Below are positions 22,746 to 32,127 of a DNA stretch of 51,452 bases, in pieces. The stretch covers positions 1 to 51,452 of IMG/VR virus record IMGVR_UViG_3300016461_000015; one strand, given 5' to 3'. Numbering within the stretch: position 1 is the first letter of the stretch; every line of letters starts with the position of its first letter. The DNA comes from a virus. Made by a program: the position numbers and the translations under genes. Below the pieces are notes generated by a model. It had not been told where the DNA came from and made no database searches. It worked only from the letters and a program-made list of their open reading frames with translations.

Positions 22746-24464
22746 ATGCCGGCTGTTTCTTCTGCACAGGAGCGGCTGATGGCCGCTGTCGCCCATTCGC
22801 CCGAGTTCGCGGCGAAGGTCGATATCCCGCAGTCAGTCGGACGCGAGTTCACGAAGGATGAGGTGCCGCGCGCCGCTGGCATCATCTTCGTTGCCCCTGA
22901 TGGTGCGGTGCTTCTCCTCTGCCGGAGCACGCAGGAAGCCAACTTCGGCGGCCACTGGGCGCTGCCAGGCGGCAAGGGTGAGCCGGATGAAACACCTTGG
23001 CAAACCGCGTCTCGTGAAGCCGATGAGGAGATTGGCGTAGCAGGCCGCCAGGCGTGGCTTGGTGAGCCGACCGTGGTCGAAGAAGTCGAGACGCCAACGG
23101 GCATGATCTTCACGACCTTTGTCCAGCCGGTGCGGTACCGGTTCGTACCGGAAATCGATGCCGAGCATTGCGGTTATGTCTGGTCTACTGCGGGGCACTG
23201 GCCGGAGCCAATGCATCCGCAGGTCGTTCGCGTGCTGTCACAATTGTTCCCCGAGGGTGAAGTGCAGGCACAAGATTCGATCGCATTGGATCGCGCCACG
23301 GTCCGCACCATCGACGCCGACGGTCACCTCCACGTTGAACGGACCCCGATCAGCAAGGCGGTGGTCAATCCGTACTATGGCCGCGAGATACCCGATTTCG
23401 AACGGCTCGGCCTCGATCCGGAACGCATCTATCAGCTCTATCGCCATCCCGACGAACTGGCCCGCGCCGCAGCAAGCTTCGAAGGCAAGCCGCTTCTGAT
23501 CCAGCACAAGCCAGTGAGCGCGGACGATCATCCGAAATCGCTGACGGTGGGCACGATCGGCAGCCCGGTCAACTTCGATACCCCCTATCTGACTGCGCCG
23601 TTGTCGATCTGGGATGGCGAGGCAATCAAACTTGTTCAGTCCGGTGCGCAGCGAGAGCTTAGCTGCGGCTATCGATACGATCCTGACTTCACGCCGGGTG
23701 TGACGCCTCAAGGTGAACCCTACGACGGAGTGATGCGCAATCTGTCAGGAAACCATCTTGCCCTTGTCGAGAATGGCAGGGCCGGAAGCGATGTCCTTGT
23801 ACAGGACAGCGCACTCACCCCACCTCCCATGGAGAAAACCGCAATGGCGACTTCGCCGAAAGCAAAAGCGCGCGCGGCGAAGGTCGCGGCGATCAAGACT
23901 GCCCTCGACGGTAAGCTGGCTCAGGACGCCAGCCTCGACGAGGTAATGAAGGCACTCATCGCGCTCGACGATATGGAGCCGCGCGGTGAGGACGAGGACC
24001 ACGAAGAGATCGACAAGAAGGCCGAAGACGAATCCGAAGAGGATGACGAGAAGGCCAGCAAAAAGGCCAAGGACGACGGCGAGGAAGTTGATGGCGCCGA
24101 AGACGAGGACGATGACGAGGAAAAGGTCAGTAAGTCCGCCATGGACGAAGCGATCCGCACCTCCGCCGAAGCCGTCGAGAAGCGCGTACGGAAGCAGTTC
24201 AATGACATCCGTATCGCCGAAGACGAGGTCCGTCCGTATGTCGGCAAGATCGCCGTGGCCGGCGACAGTGCCGATAAGGTCTATCGCCATGCCCTGGATG
24301 CGATGAAGATCGATATCACCGGCGTACCGCAGTCCGCGTATCGCGCGCTTCTGAAGGCTCTTCCGGTGCCTTCCAACATCACCGCTCCCGTCATCACCGC
24401 CATGGATGCTGCCGCCGAGGACGCTTATTCGAAGCGTTTCCCGAGCGCCGGCCGCCTCAAGTAA
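22746..24464 (+). CDS. Nudix hydrolase fused to DUF2213 prohead-protease-like domain
   Basis: 572 residues. Residues about 40-150 form a Nudix domain with a complete box (G76-x5-E82-x7-R90-E91-A-D-E94-E95-I-G97). Residues about 185-355 match DUF2213 (PISKAVVNPYYGREIPDFE, ELSCGYRYDPDFTPG), a family in the prohead protease position. A long acidic Glu/Asp/Lys stretch (about 415-470) and a helical tail resemble an internal scaffold. The order Nudix-protease-scaffold in one chain suggests that the product is cut during head maturation. The Nudix substrate is unknown. Confidence 0.85.
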   Translation: MPAVSSAQERLMAAVAHSPEFAAKVDIPQSVGREFTKDEVPRAAGIIFVAPDGAVLLLCRSTQEANFGGHWALPGGKGEPDETPWQTASREADEEIGVAGRQAWLGEPTVVEEVETPTGMIFTTFVQPVRYRFVPEIDAEHCGYVWSTAGHWPEPMHPQVVRVLSQLFPEGEVQAQDSIALDRATVRTIDADGHLHVERTPISKAVVNPYYGREIPDFERLGLDPERIYQLYRHPDELARAAASFEGKPLLIQHKPVSADDHPKSLTVGTIGSPVNFDTPYLTAPLSIWDGEAIKLVQSGAQRELSCGYRYDPDFTPGVTPQGEPYDGVMRNLSGNHLALVENGRAGSDVLVQDSALTPPPMEKTAMATSPKAKARAAKVAAIKTALDGKLAQDASLDEVMKALIALDDMEPRGEDEDHEEIDKKAEDESEEDDEKASKKAKDDGEEVDGAEDEDDDEEKVSKSAMDEAIRTSAEAVEKRVRKQFNDIRIAEDEVRPYVGKIAVAGDSADKVYRHALDAMKIDITGVPQSAYRALLKALPVPSNITAPVITAMDAAAEDAYSKRFPSAGRLK

Positions 24465-24476
24465 GGAGACACAACC

Positions 24477-24977
24477 ATGTTCCAGAGGCAGGTTAATCTC
24501 ACTCAGGCGCCGGCCGTTGCCGGTCAGGTCGCCTCCGTCAATCCCCGCCATTCCGCGCTGACCGTGGAAGGCGGCTTCGTCGCCGGTGCCAGCGGCGTCA
24601 CAGTCGGTTTGTTCGCATGGGTAGCTAACGACGCCAACGGCATCGCTCGGCTGCTGAACAACACCGGTTCCGGCGCTCCTACCGGTATCGTGATCCGCTC
24701 CGAACAGGCCGTCATCACGACCTATCTGGCCGAATTCGGCAACCTGATCCCGGCCGGTTTTGCAATCGGTGACATCATCAATGGTGGTGATGTCTGGGTG
24801 ACTAATACCGGTGCCGGTGCGGCCACTATTGGCATGAAGGCATTCGCCAATCTGACGACTGGCGTGAGCACTTTCGCCGCGGCTGGCGCTACCGTCTCCG
24901 GCAGCATCGAAACCAAGTTCTACGCTGCCACAGCAGGCGCCGCGTCGGAACTCATCAAGATCTCCGACACGATCTAA
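24477..24977 (+). CDS. Capsid cement/decoration protein (gp24-like)
   Basis: 166 residues, beta-rich and Gly/Ala-rich (QVNLTQAPAVAGQVAS, then GGDVWVTNTGAGAATIGMKA). It lies just before the major capsid gene, as do structural cement proteins of the gp24 type in DUF2184-capsid phages. It would bind the outer capsid surface and stabilise it. Confidence 0.75.
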   Translation: MFQRQVNLTQAPAVAGQVASVNPRHSALTVEGGFVAGASGVTVGLFAWVANDANGIARLLNNTGSGAPTGIVIRSEQAVITTYLAEFGNLIPAGFAIGDIINGGDVWVTNTGAGAATIGMKAFANLTTGVSTFAAAGATVSGSIETKFYAATAGAASELIKISDTI

Positions 24978-24988
24978 GCGAGGCAGAC

Positions 24989-26035
24989 ATGAACAAGCAC
25001 GTTGATTTCTCCCGCCTCGAGCGGGACTGGGGCATTGTCGTCCTCGCTCAGGACTATCTGCCCATCGAATACAAGCGAAGCTACCAGGTCGCATTGGATG
25101 CCCAGCCGACGCTTGCCGTCGGTCCCGGCTCCAGCGGTGTCCCGGCGCTCTTCACGACTTATGTCGATCCGGAGGTAATCCGGGTTCTCCAGGCTCCAAA
25201 CGAGGGCGCCGATATCCTCGGTGAGCGCAAGGAAGGCGACTGGACCACCCAGACCGCCATGTTCCTTGTCGTGGAAAACACCGGCGAGGTGTCCAGCTAC
25301 GGCGACAAGAACAATGTCGGCATGTCGGATGCGAACGCCACGTTTCCGCAGCGGCAGTCCTACCTGTTCCAGACCATCATCGAATATGGTGATCTCGAGC
25401 AGGAGCGCATGGCGAAGGCCAAGCTGAACTGGGTCTCCGAAAAACAGATGTCGTCCGCTCTGACGCTGTCAAAATTCCAGGATTACACCTATCACAATGG
25501 TGTGCTTGGTCTGCAGAACTATGGCCTGCTCAACGATCCGGCCCTGTCGGCGCCGCTGAGCCCGGCAACCAAGGCTGCTGGTGGTGTTACCTGGATCACG
25601 GGCGCCGGCGTCATCAACGCCACCGCCAACGAGGTCTACGCGGACATCCAGGCGCTGTTCAACAAGCTCGTTGCCCAGACCATGGGCCGCGTGAAGAAGA
25701 ACGACGATCTGACCCTCGCAATGTCGCCCGGCTCGGACGTGGCTCTGACCTCGACGAACTCGTTCGGCGTCAACGTCATGGACCTGCTGACGAAGAACTT
25801 CCCCAAGCTGAAGGTGAAGACCTCGCCGCGCTATGCCACCGGTGCCGGCAATGTCGTCCAGCTCATCGCCGATCGTTTCGACGGTCAGGACACCGGCTTC
25901 TGCTCCTTCAATGAAAAATCCCGGGATCATGCCATCGTTCGCGAGCTCTCGGCCTGGAAGCAGAAGAAGACGGCGGGTAGTTGGGGTGCGGTCATTAGAT
26001 ACCCAGCGGCAGTAGCGCAGCTATTGGGCGTTTGA
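24989..26035 (+). CDS. Major capsid protein (DUF2184)
   Basis: 348 residues, HK97-fold family DUF2184. Recognisable segments are YLPIEYKRSYQVALDAQPTL near residue 23, an SYLFQTIIEYGDLEQ helix near 130, and the end SAWKQKKTAGSWGAVIRYP. No N-terminal scaffold or signal is present, so assembly depends on the upstream DUF2213 protein. Its stop codon overlaps the -35 box of the following endonuclease promoter. Confidence 0.9.
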   Translation: MNKHVDFSRLERDWGIVVLAQDYLPIEYKRSYQVALDAQPTLAVGPGSSGVPALFTTYVDPEVIRVLQAPNEGADILGERKEGDWTTQTAMFLVVENTGEVSSYGDKNNVGMSDANATFPQRQSYLFQTIIEYGDLEQERMAKAKLNWVSEKQMSSALTLSKFQDYTYHNGVLGLQNYGLLNDPALSAPLSPATKAAGGVTWITGAGVINATANEVYADIQALFNKLVAQTMGRVKKNDDLTLAMSPGSDVALTSTNSFGVNVMDLLTKNFPKLKVKTSPRYATGAGNVVQLIADRFDGQDTGFCSFNEKSRDHAIVRELSAWKQKKTAGSWGAVIRYPAAVAQLLGV

Positions 26036-26088
26036 ACGGGAAAACGAATATGGTATACTCGGAGTTCAAAGATTGATTTCCGAGTATA
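26032..26088 (+). promoter_or_regulatory. Promoter plus translation-blocking hairpin before HNH gene
   Basis: A -35 box TTGAAC (26032-26037), 16-bp spacer and -10 box TATACT (26054-26059) form a good sigma-70-type promoter. The -10 lies in the left arm of a perfect 10-bp inverted repeat (TATACTCGGA at 26054-26063, TCCGAGTATA at 26079-26088), which ends 4 nt before the ATG and covers the only ribosome-site-like GAG. Read-through capsid transcripts would fold it; transcripts starting here would lack the left arm. Confidence 0.7.
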
Positions 26089-26091
26089 TCA

Positions 26092-26904
26092 ATGTCAAAG
26101 AAGTCTGGAACAGATAAATCATGTCAGAACTGCTCTAATTCGTACTATGTCCCGGCATGGCGAGAGCCTAGCAATTTCTGTTCAATGGCTTGCTTATACG
26201 AATGGCGCCGTATTCAACCTCGTCGCACAACCACTGTTTCGTTGGTTTGTGCGGAATGTGGATCGCCATACGATGTGCCGACATGCCGAGAAAAGAAGTC
26301 CAGATTTTGTTCTCTCGAATGCACTGGAGCCAACACGCTCCGGTATCATGGGAATAAGATCAGGGCAGCCTCCATTGAAAATCGTCGGGAGTTCGCTTTC
26401 TCCGAAAGTGAGAAAATCGAGAGAAAAAAGCTCTCTCAACGGCAAGGTTATGCCAAACACCGACCGAGAATTCGGGAAAAGCAAAGATCTGCCTACCAAG
26501 AAACTGCTGCCGATCGAAAAATCAGGGCCAAAGCGGATCGCGTGAGCAATCCTGAAAAATTCAAGCAGTGGCGAAAGAATTCACGGGCTCGCAACGGCGA
26601 CATAATCCGTGAAAGACGGCGTAATGACTACCGAAAAAATCGAGCTTGTTACATTGCCAACGCTAGGCAACGTGAATTTGACCTAAAGGCAAGAACACCC
26701 TCTTGGGCTGATATGAATGCGATCGCAGAGATCTATGCGGAAGCTGATCGCCTTACTCGCGAAACCGGCATCTCGCATCATGTGGATCATATCTATCCTC
26801 TTCGAGGAAAGACTTGCAGCGGTCTGCACGTTCACACGAATTTGAGAGTAGTCCCCGCGTCTATCAACCTTGCGAAGTCCAATTCGATGCCGGAAGGCAT
26901 CTAG
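26092..26904 (+). CDS. HNH homing endonuclease with zinc knuckles
   Basis: 270 residues. The N-terminus holds two zinc-knuckle pairs (CQNC...CSMAC and CAEC...CSLEC). A long basic helical middle is followed by an HNH motif near the end (HHVDHIYPL then LHVHTNLRVVPASINLAKSN). It sits between the capsid gene and the next structural gene. It is visibly more AT-rich than its neighbours, a sign of recent transfer. It has its own promoter and control hairpin. Confidence 0.85.
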   Translation: MSKKSGTDKSCQNCSNSYYVPAWREPSNFCSMACLYEWRRIQPRRTTTVSLVCAECGSPYDVPTCREKKSRFCSLECTGANTLRYHGNKIRAASIENRREFAFSESEKIERKKLSQRQGYAKHRPRIREKQRSAYQETAADRKIRAKADRVSNPEKFKQWRKNSRARNGDIIRERRRNDYRKNRACYIANARQREFDLKARTPSWADMNAIAEIYAEADRLTRETGISHHVDHIYPLRGKTCSGLHVHTNLRVVPASINLAKSNSMPEGI

Positions 26905-26926
26905 TATCGTAAAAAGGAAACTCACC

Positions 26927-27352
26927 ATGGCGAAAACGGTAACCGTGGCTTGCCGCCTCCCGCATGGGCTGGTTCTCCAACTCCAGCGTCAAACGAGCCG
27001 TCCGGAACCCGTTATGGGCGGCGGCTTTCGCGATGTTCATGTCTGGGAGAAGGTCGGCCAAACCGTCACCCTGAAGGGATGGTCTCATCCCGTCGATCGC
27101 GCGGCGCCGACCGATATCACAAACGGCTACGCGCTCACCTATGGTGTTGATGCCGAGTTCATGACGGCATGGATGGAGCAGAATGCCGATCATCCGGCCG
27201 TCATCTCCGGTAATATCATGGTGATGACGCGCACCGGCGACATCAAGACCAAGACGCAGGATCACGTTGGCGAGCGTGTCGGCTTCGAACCGCACGATCC
27301 CAAGAACCCGATCCCCGAGTTCAAGCGTCGCGTCGAAACCGCCGCTGCCTGA
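26927..27352 (+). CDS. Hypothetical head/neck region protein (141 aa)
   Basis: ATG 26927 is preceded by AAAAAGGAAA. The protein begins KTVTVACRLPHGLVLQL and ends with EPHDPKNPIPEFKRRV. Its place between capsid and DUF4054 adaptor genes suggests a minor head or connector protein. The homing endonuclease gene separates it from the capsid gene. Confidence 0.65.
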   Translation: MAKTVTVACRLPHGLVLQLQRQTSRPEPVMGGGFRDVHVWEKVGQTVTLKGWSHPVDRAAPTDITNGYALTYGVDAEFMTAWMEQNADHPAVISGNIMVMTRTGDIKTKTQDHVGERVGFEPHDPKNPIPEFKRRVETAAA

Positions 27353-27360
27353 GGTCTGAA

Positions 27361-27774
27361 ATGGCTGTCACGTTCGTCTATGCGGATTGGGCTCTCGCCT
27401 ATCCAGAATTCTCGAACGTGACAGAATCCCAGATCACGGCTCGAATTCTCCCTAGTGCCAAGCAAGCCATTGCTGGGTTCATTGATTGTGTCGTCGCTCC
27501 ACAGGATCAGACCAACTTCCTGTGGCTGATGGTGGCACATCTCTGCATGCTTAATTTCGGCACGGCGAAAAGCCCTGCTACCGGGCTTGTTGGCCGGATT
27601 TCCAGTGCGACCGAAGGCAGTGTTTCGGTCGATGTCGAATTCACCGCGACCAAGGCACAGGCTTGGTACGTGCAGACCACCTATGGCGCATTGTTCTGGC
27701 AGCTTGCCCGGCCGTACTGGCTTGGCGGCTTCAGCTATCCGGCGCCGCCGCCAACGCCATTCCCATATCGTTGA
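27361..27774 (+). CDS. DUF4054 head-tail adaptor protein
   Basis: 137 residues. The opening (TFVYADWALAYPEFSNVTESQI) and the segment LWLMVAHLCMLN are typical of DUF4054, found in the head-tail connector position of myophages. It probably forms a ring below the portal. The C-terminal part (ARPYWLGGFSYPAPPP) also fits. Confidence 0.8.
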   Translation: MAVTFVYADWALAYPEFSNVTESQITARILPSAKQAIAGFIDCVVAPQDQTNFLWLMVAHLCMLNFGTAKSPATGLVGRISSATEGSVSVDVEFTATKAQAWYVQTTYGALFWQLARPYWLGGFSYPAPPPTPFPYR

Positions 27775-27786
27775 AGGAAGCAATCC

Positions 27787-28257
27787 ATGGACGAACAGTT
27801 GTTCAATGCGCTCCGCAAGGAAGTGCGCGAATTCAGGACGGAGGCGGATGACCGTCTTGCGATCGTCGAGGCTCGTCTCGATCGTATCGAGGCTGCGCTT
27901 TCCGGCGGCGTCAACGTCACGAACATTGTGAACCAGGCACCTCCGGTTTTGCCGGCCCCCGATGCAACGACTGGCAAAGTGCCGTCTGGCGACGATCAGT
28001 CGAAGTCGCCGGCTGAGATTCTCGCCATTGCGGCAGACAACAGCGTTCCCTTCTTGTCGTTCAAAGCGGAGGCCGCCCAGCTGCTCGGCTCTGACCTGCC
28101 GGCCAAGAAGGCTGACATCGTTGCCGCGCTTGAGTGGCTTGCCAGCAAGGCAGAAGGGGGCGAGGGCGACGATCAGTCGAACATCGATCCTGCGGCGGCC
28201 GAAAAGGCGGGACAAACGCCTGGTGAACCCGAGGGCGGCTCTGAGGAAAATGACTGA
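27787..28257 (+). CDS. Acidic coiled-coil protein, neck region (156 aa)
   Basis: The first ~38 residues form a charged coiled coil (RTEADDRLAIVEARLDRIEA). A low-complexity linker follows, then a helical part (LLGSDLPAKKADIVAALEWL) resembling a SAP- or HeH-like motif, and an acidic tail. No definite family. Placed between the DUF4054 and gp10-like genes. Confidence 0.55.
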   Translation: MDEQLFNALRKEVREFRTEADDRLAIVEARLDRIEAALSGGVNVTNIVNQAPPVLPAPDATTGKVPSGDDQSKSPAEILAIAADNSVPFLSFKAEAAQLLGSDLPAKKADIVAALEWLASKAEGGEGDDQSNIDPAAAEKAGQTPGEPEGGSEEND

Positions 28258-28694
28258 TGGTTGCCTTCACCGGCGGCGACAAGCTCCTCGCAAAGCTTGC
28301 TGAAATCGCGCGGAACGCCAGCAAGGCGTCGAGTGTTGAGATCGGCTTTCTAGACGGGGCAACCTATCCAGATGGTACATCAGTGCCGCTGGTGGCCGCC
28401 ATGAACGAGTTCGGCAACGAGAAATCACCGCCGCGCCCGTTCTTTCGGGGCATGATTCAAGCGAAGTCTGAAGAGTGGCCCGATGCTCTCGGGGGCTTGC
28501 TCGTCACCAATCACTACGATGCCGACAAGACCCTTGGCCAAGCCGGTGCCGCGATAAAAGGGCAATTGCAGGGCGCGATTGTTGAATATGTCGGTCCGCC
28601 GCTAAAGCCTGAGACAATCGCTCGAAAAGGCAGCGACAAGCAGCTCATCGATACCTCGGTGATGATCAACAGTGTCGACTTTCGGGTGAAGTGA
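28257..28694 (+). CDS. HK97 gp10-like neck/tail completion protein
   Basis: 145 residues. The stretch VEIGFLDGATYPDGTSVPLVA followed by NEFGNEKSPPRPFFRG is the hallmark of gp10-like proteins, where PPRPFFR precedes a long helix. These form the neck joining head and tail. The start shares a base with the previous stop and its end overlaps the next gene. Confidence 0.8.
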   Translation: MVAFTGGDKLLAKLAEIARNASKASSVEIGFLDGATYPDGTSVPLVAAMNEFGNEKSPPRPFFRGMIQAKSEEWPDALGGLLVTNHYDADKTLGQAGAAIKGQLQGAIVEYVGPPLKPETIARKGSDKQLIDTSVMINSVDFRVK

Positions 28695-29080
28695 TGAATC
28701 TGCACGGGATCGTGGCTCCAGCCATCGGGGCGGTGAACCCGTTTGTAGCCGCCACCTATAGACGATCCATCGGCTACACCATTGGTGGTGACGGAACTCA
28801 GGTGCCGTCCTATGTCGATCTGCCGGTCTCGCTTCAGGTTCAGGCCCTGACATTCACCGATCTGAAACAACTCGACGGCGTGAACATCCAAGGCGTTCAC
28901 AGAGCGGTCTATCTGAACGGTGCCGCCATGGGTGTGGTGCGGAACATCGAGGCGGGCGGCGATCTCATCGTGTTTCCGGGTGGAACCTTGCCAGAAGGGA
29001 ATGTCTGGCTCGTCACCCATGTCCTCGAACGCTGGCCCGATTGGTCAAAGGCCGCCATCGCGCTCCAGGTTTCTCCATAG
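28694..29080 (+). CDS. Neck/tail completion protein (128 aa)
   Basis: ATG 28694 overlaps the preceding TGA. The product is beta-rich (PSYVDLPVSLQVQALTFTDL), similar to small phage proteins placed between gp10-like and tail terminator genes. It ends with LVTHVLERWPDWSKAAIALQ. Probable connector function from position. Confidence 0.6.
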   Translation: MNLHGIVAPAIGAVNPFVAATYRRSIGYTIGGDGTQVPSYVDLPVSLQVQALTFTDLKQLDGVNIQGVHRAVYLNGAAMGVVRNIEAGGDLIVFPGGTLPEGNVWLVTHVLERWPDWSKAAIALQVSP

Positions 29081-29089
29081 GAACGGCAC

Positions 29090-29374
29090 ATGTTCTCTCA
29101 ATCCTACACGCCGCTCGGCTATCAGCAGATATCGAGCGTTGCCACTTCGACCGCCCTTACCGTTCCACCGGGAGCAAATCTCGCGCTCATTGACTGTGAG
29201 GCTCAGGCCGTGCGCTGGCGAGATGATGGGACCGCTCCGACTGCTACCGTTGGTATGTCCATGGCGGTGGCGGACGCCCCGCTCGAATATTCCGGAAACT
29301 TGAGTGCGCTCCGGTTCATCGAACAGACTGCCGGCGCCAAGCTCAACATCGCCTATTACAGGCTGGCCGGGTGA
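29090..29374 (+). CDS. Small virion-type protein (94 aa)
   Basis: A beta-sandwich-like short protein (PGANLALIDCEAQAVRWRDDG, then LEYSGNLSALRFIEQTAG). Similar small proteins appear among phage neck and fibre genes, where they look like receptor or decoration modules. It overlaps the next gene by 4 bp. Confidence 0.55.
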   Translation: MFSQSYTPLGYQQISSVATSTALTVPPGANLALIDCEAQAVRWRDDGTAPTATVGMSMAVADAPLEYSGNLSALRFIEQTAGAKLNIAYYRLAG

Positions 29375-30096
29375 GCTCTGCTCCCGCGCTGACCGAAGCG
29401 GCGATTTTGACCGCAGTGCGGTCATTCCTGGTCTCGATCCTGCCCAGCGGCGTCGTGGTCGTGCGGGCACAGGTCAATCGGGTGCCACCGCCAAAGGCCC
29501 CGGACTATGTCGTGATGAACCCAATCGGTCGCCGTAGGCTGTCTACAAATGTCGATACCTATACCGACGTCAGTTTCACCGGTTCGATCGCTGGACAGGT
29601 CTTGAGCGTTTCCGCAGTCGAGCTCGGCTCGATAGCTGTAGGACAGACAGTGTTCGGCGTTTCAGTTTCGGCCGGCACCCAGATCATGGCGTTGGGAACA
29701 GGCAGTGGCGGCGTAGGAACGTATACGGTTAGACCTAGCCAGAACGCGACGTCGAGAAAGCTCGCGTCTGGCTTTGAGACGTACCTCCAATCAACTGAAA
29801 TCACTATTCAACTGGACGTCCATGGCGACAATTCCGCCGACAACGCGCAGATCATAACGACCCTGTTTCGCGACCAATATGCGGTTGCAGCTTTTGCTGC
29901 ATTGAACACTGGCGTCGTCCCGATCCATGCGGACGACCCGAAGCAAATCCCATTCTGGAATGGCGAACAGCAAGTCGACGACCGGTGGGTCATCGAGGCG
30001 CGTCTCCAAGCCAACATCGCGATGCAAACCCCGCAGGACTTCGCGGATCAATTGCAGCCCACCCTCATCAACGTCGAAGCGGTCTACCCAGCCTAA
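29371..30096 (+). CDS. Tail terminator/neck protein with inserted beta domain
   Basis: 241 residues. The two ends (TEAAILTAVRSFLVSILPSG; ITIQLDVHGDNSADNAQ and ALNTGVVPIHADDPKQIP) match phage neck terminator gp12-like proteins. Residues 69-134 interrupt this with a repeat-type domain (FTGSIAGQVLSVSAV...GVGTYTVRPSQ) also found twice in the sheath and once in baseplate J. Without it the protein has the usual length of about 175 residues. The insertion is likely surface exposed. Confidence 0.75.
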   Translation: MSSAPALTEAAILTAVRSFLVSILPSGVVVVRAQVNRVPPPKAPDYVVMNPIGRRRLSTNVDTYTDVSFTGSIAGQVLSVSAVELGSIAVGQTVFGVSVSAGTQIMALGTGSGGVGTYTVRPSQNATSRKLASGFETYLQSTEITIQLDVHGDNSADNAQIITTLFRDQYAVAAFAALNTGVVPIHADDPKQIPFWNGEQQVDDRWVIEARLQANIAMQTPQDFADQLQPTLINVEAVYPA

Positions 30097-30146
30097 TAGG
30101 TCCTTCGCCTTGACTCCCCAATCCTTCGACAAAAGGAACCGATCAG

Positions 30147-32099
30147 ATGTCGACCATACCGGCCTCACTTTTGGTCAATGTGATTCCGAACGTTCTCAAC
30201 GCGGGCGGCAATTCGCTCGTGATGAACGGGTTGGTGCTGACCCTCAATACGCGCGTGCCCGTCGGCCAGGTGCTGTCGTTTCCCAATGACGGTACTTCGG
30301 TCTCGAAGTATTTCGGCCCATCCTCGGACGAGGTCAGCGTCGCGAACGTCTATTTCGCGGGCTTCGACAACTCGACGCAGAAGCCGGCAGCTATCCTGTT
30401 CACGCGGTTCCCTGCCGCCGGTGCATCGGCCTATCTTCGCGGCGGCCCGGTCAACACGCTGACCATTCCGCAGCTCAAGGCGATCAATGGTGTACTCTCG
30501 GTTGTGGTGGACGGTTACACCTATTCCAACAACGCCGTGACGCTGGCCGCTGCAACGAGCTACTCCTCGGCCGCAACGATCATCGCGACGGCGCTTAACA
30601 ACACGCTGCCTTCGGCGGCGAGCGTCACCGGCGCAATTGCCGCAGGCACCGCTACCGTGACTGGTAACATCGCCGGAAGCGTCCTGACCGTAACCGCTGT
30701 TGGTTCTGGTAATTTGGTGCGGGGGGCAGCGATCAGCGGTACCGGCGTGACGGTGGGCACTCAGATCGTGTCTCAGCTTTCCGGTACCTCGGGCGGTCTC
30801 GGAACCTATGCCGTATCGAAGGCCCAAGCAGTTCCGGATGGCACCGCGATCTCAGCGATCTATGGCACGCTGACCGTGTCGGCCGTCGCATCTGGTACCC
30901 TTTCGGTCGGGCAGGCCATCAGCGGCAGCGGCGTCACCGTCGGCACCCAGATCACGGGTCTTGGCACCGGCACGGGCCTTGTGGGCACCTACTATGTCAA
31001 TCTAACCCAGACCGCCGCCAGCACCACGATCACGGCCACCGGCGCGCCGCTCAGCGTTACCTATGACACGATCTCCGGCGGGTTCATCATCACTTCCGGC
31101 TCGGTTGGCGCCGGCTCGACCGCGGCATTTGCCACCGGTTCGCTGGCCCCTCTGGTTTTCCTGACCGTGGACACCGGCGCCATCCTTTCGCAAGGCGCAG
31201 CACCTGTCACCCCCGATGGTTTCATGACCGGGATCGTCAATGTCACCCAGAATTGGGCGAACTTCATGACGATCTTCGACCCTGATGCCGGAAATGGCTG
31301 CCAGCAGAAGCTTCGTTTCGCCTTGTGGACCAATGCCCAGAACAAGCGTTGGGGTTATGTCGCCCTCGATACCGACGTGACGCCCACGCTTTCCGCTCAG
31401 GCCACCACGAGCTTCGGCTATCTTCTGGCTCAAGCCGGCTACAACGGAACGTGCCCGATTTATGTTCTGGCCAGTGACGTCCAGCGCATCGATGCCTTTG
31501 TATGCGGTGCCGCGGCTTCCATTGATTTCGAAGCCACCAACGGCCGCATCACATTCGCCTTCAGGGGGCAGGGTGGTCTCGTCGCCGGCGTTACCACGGC
31601 AACCGTTGCCAGCAATCTCATCGCGAACGGCTACAATTTCTACGGTGCCTACGCCACGGCGAACCAGCAGTTCCGCGAATTCCAGAATGGTACGGTATCC
31701 GGTGTCTTCCAGTGGCTGGACAGCTATGAGAATCAGATCTGGCTGAACAATGCGCTCCAGCTAGCCCTGATGAACCTGCTCGCGAATGCGAAATCTGTCC
31801 CATACAACCCTGATGGGTACGCACTGATCCGGCAGGCCTGCATGGACCCGATCAACGCCGGACTGAACTTCGGCGCGATACGGCCCAATGTCACTCTGTC
31901 GGCCCAGCAGGCCTCGCTTGTGAACACTGCCGCCGGCCTTCCTGTCAGCGACACGCTGCAAATCCAGGGCTGGTATCTGCAGGTCAAGGACGCCGCTCCG
32001 ATCGTCAGGCAGGCCCGCCAATCGCCGCCGATTTCCTTCTGGTATATGGACGGCGGCTCGGTCCAGCACATCGACCTTGCATCTATCCTCGTCCAGTAA
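30147..32099 (+). CDS. Tail sheath protein (DUF3383) with two inserted beta domains
   Basis: 650 residues. The N-terminus ([20 protein letters not shown]) and the C-terminal half ([39 protein letters not shown]) match DUF3383 sheath proteins. Residues about 171-236 and 239-298 are two copies of the same domain ([18 protein letters not shown]), making it longer than usual. It is the contractile sheath, so the phage has myovirus morphology. Confidence 0.88.
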   Translation: MSTIPASLLVNVIPNVLNAGGNSLVMNGLVLTLNTRVPVGQVLSFPNDGTSVSKYFGPSSDEVSVANVYFAGFDNSTQKPAAILFTRFPAAGASAYLRGGPVNTLTIPQLKAINGVLSVVVDGYTYSNNAVTLAAATSYSSAATIIATALNNTLPSAASVTGAIAAGTATVTGNIAGSVLTVTAVGSGNLVRGAAISGTGVTVGTQIVSQLSGTSGGLGTYAVSKAQAVPDGTAISAIYGTLTVSAVASGTLSVGQAISGSGVTVGTQITGLGTGTGLVGTYYVNLTQTAASTTITATGAPLSVTYDTISGGFIITSGSVGAGSTAAFATGSLAPLVFLTVDTGAILSQGAAPVTPDGFMTGIVNVTQNWANFMTIFDPDAGNGCQQKLRFALWTNAQNKRWGYVALDTDVTPTLSAQATTSFGYLLAQAGYNGTCPIYVLASDVQRIDAFVCGAAASIDFEATNGRITFAFRGQGGLVAGVTTATVASNLIANGYNFYGAYATANQQFREFQNGTVSGVFQWLDSYENQIWLNNALQLALMNLLANAKSVPYNPDGYALIRQACMDPINAGLNFGAIRPNVTLSAQQASLVNTAAGLPVSDTLQIQGWYLQVKDAAPIVRQARQSPPISFWYMDGGSVQHIDLASILVQ

Positions 32100-32127
32100 C
32101 CAACCGCCCTAGATCGGGAGATTTCGC

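Noticed and set aside
23745-25094. 449-codon minus-strand frame
   Set aside because: Antisense of the acidic DUF2213 tail and cement protein genes; composition explains the open frame.
26870-26926. Upstream start for the gene at 26927
   Set aside because: The extra residues are encoded by the end of the HNH gene in another frame, while ATG 26927 has a clear ribosome site.
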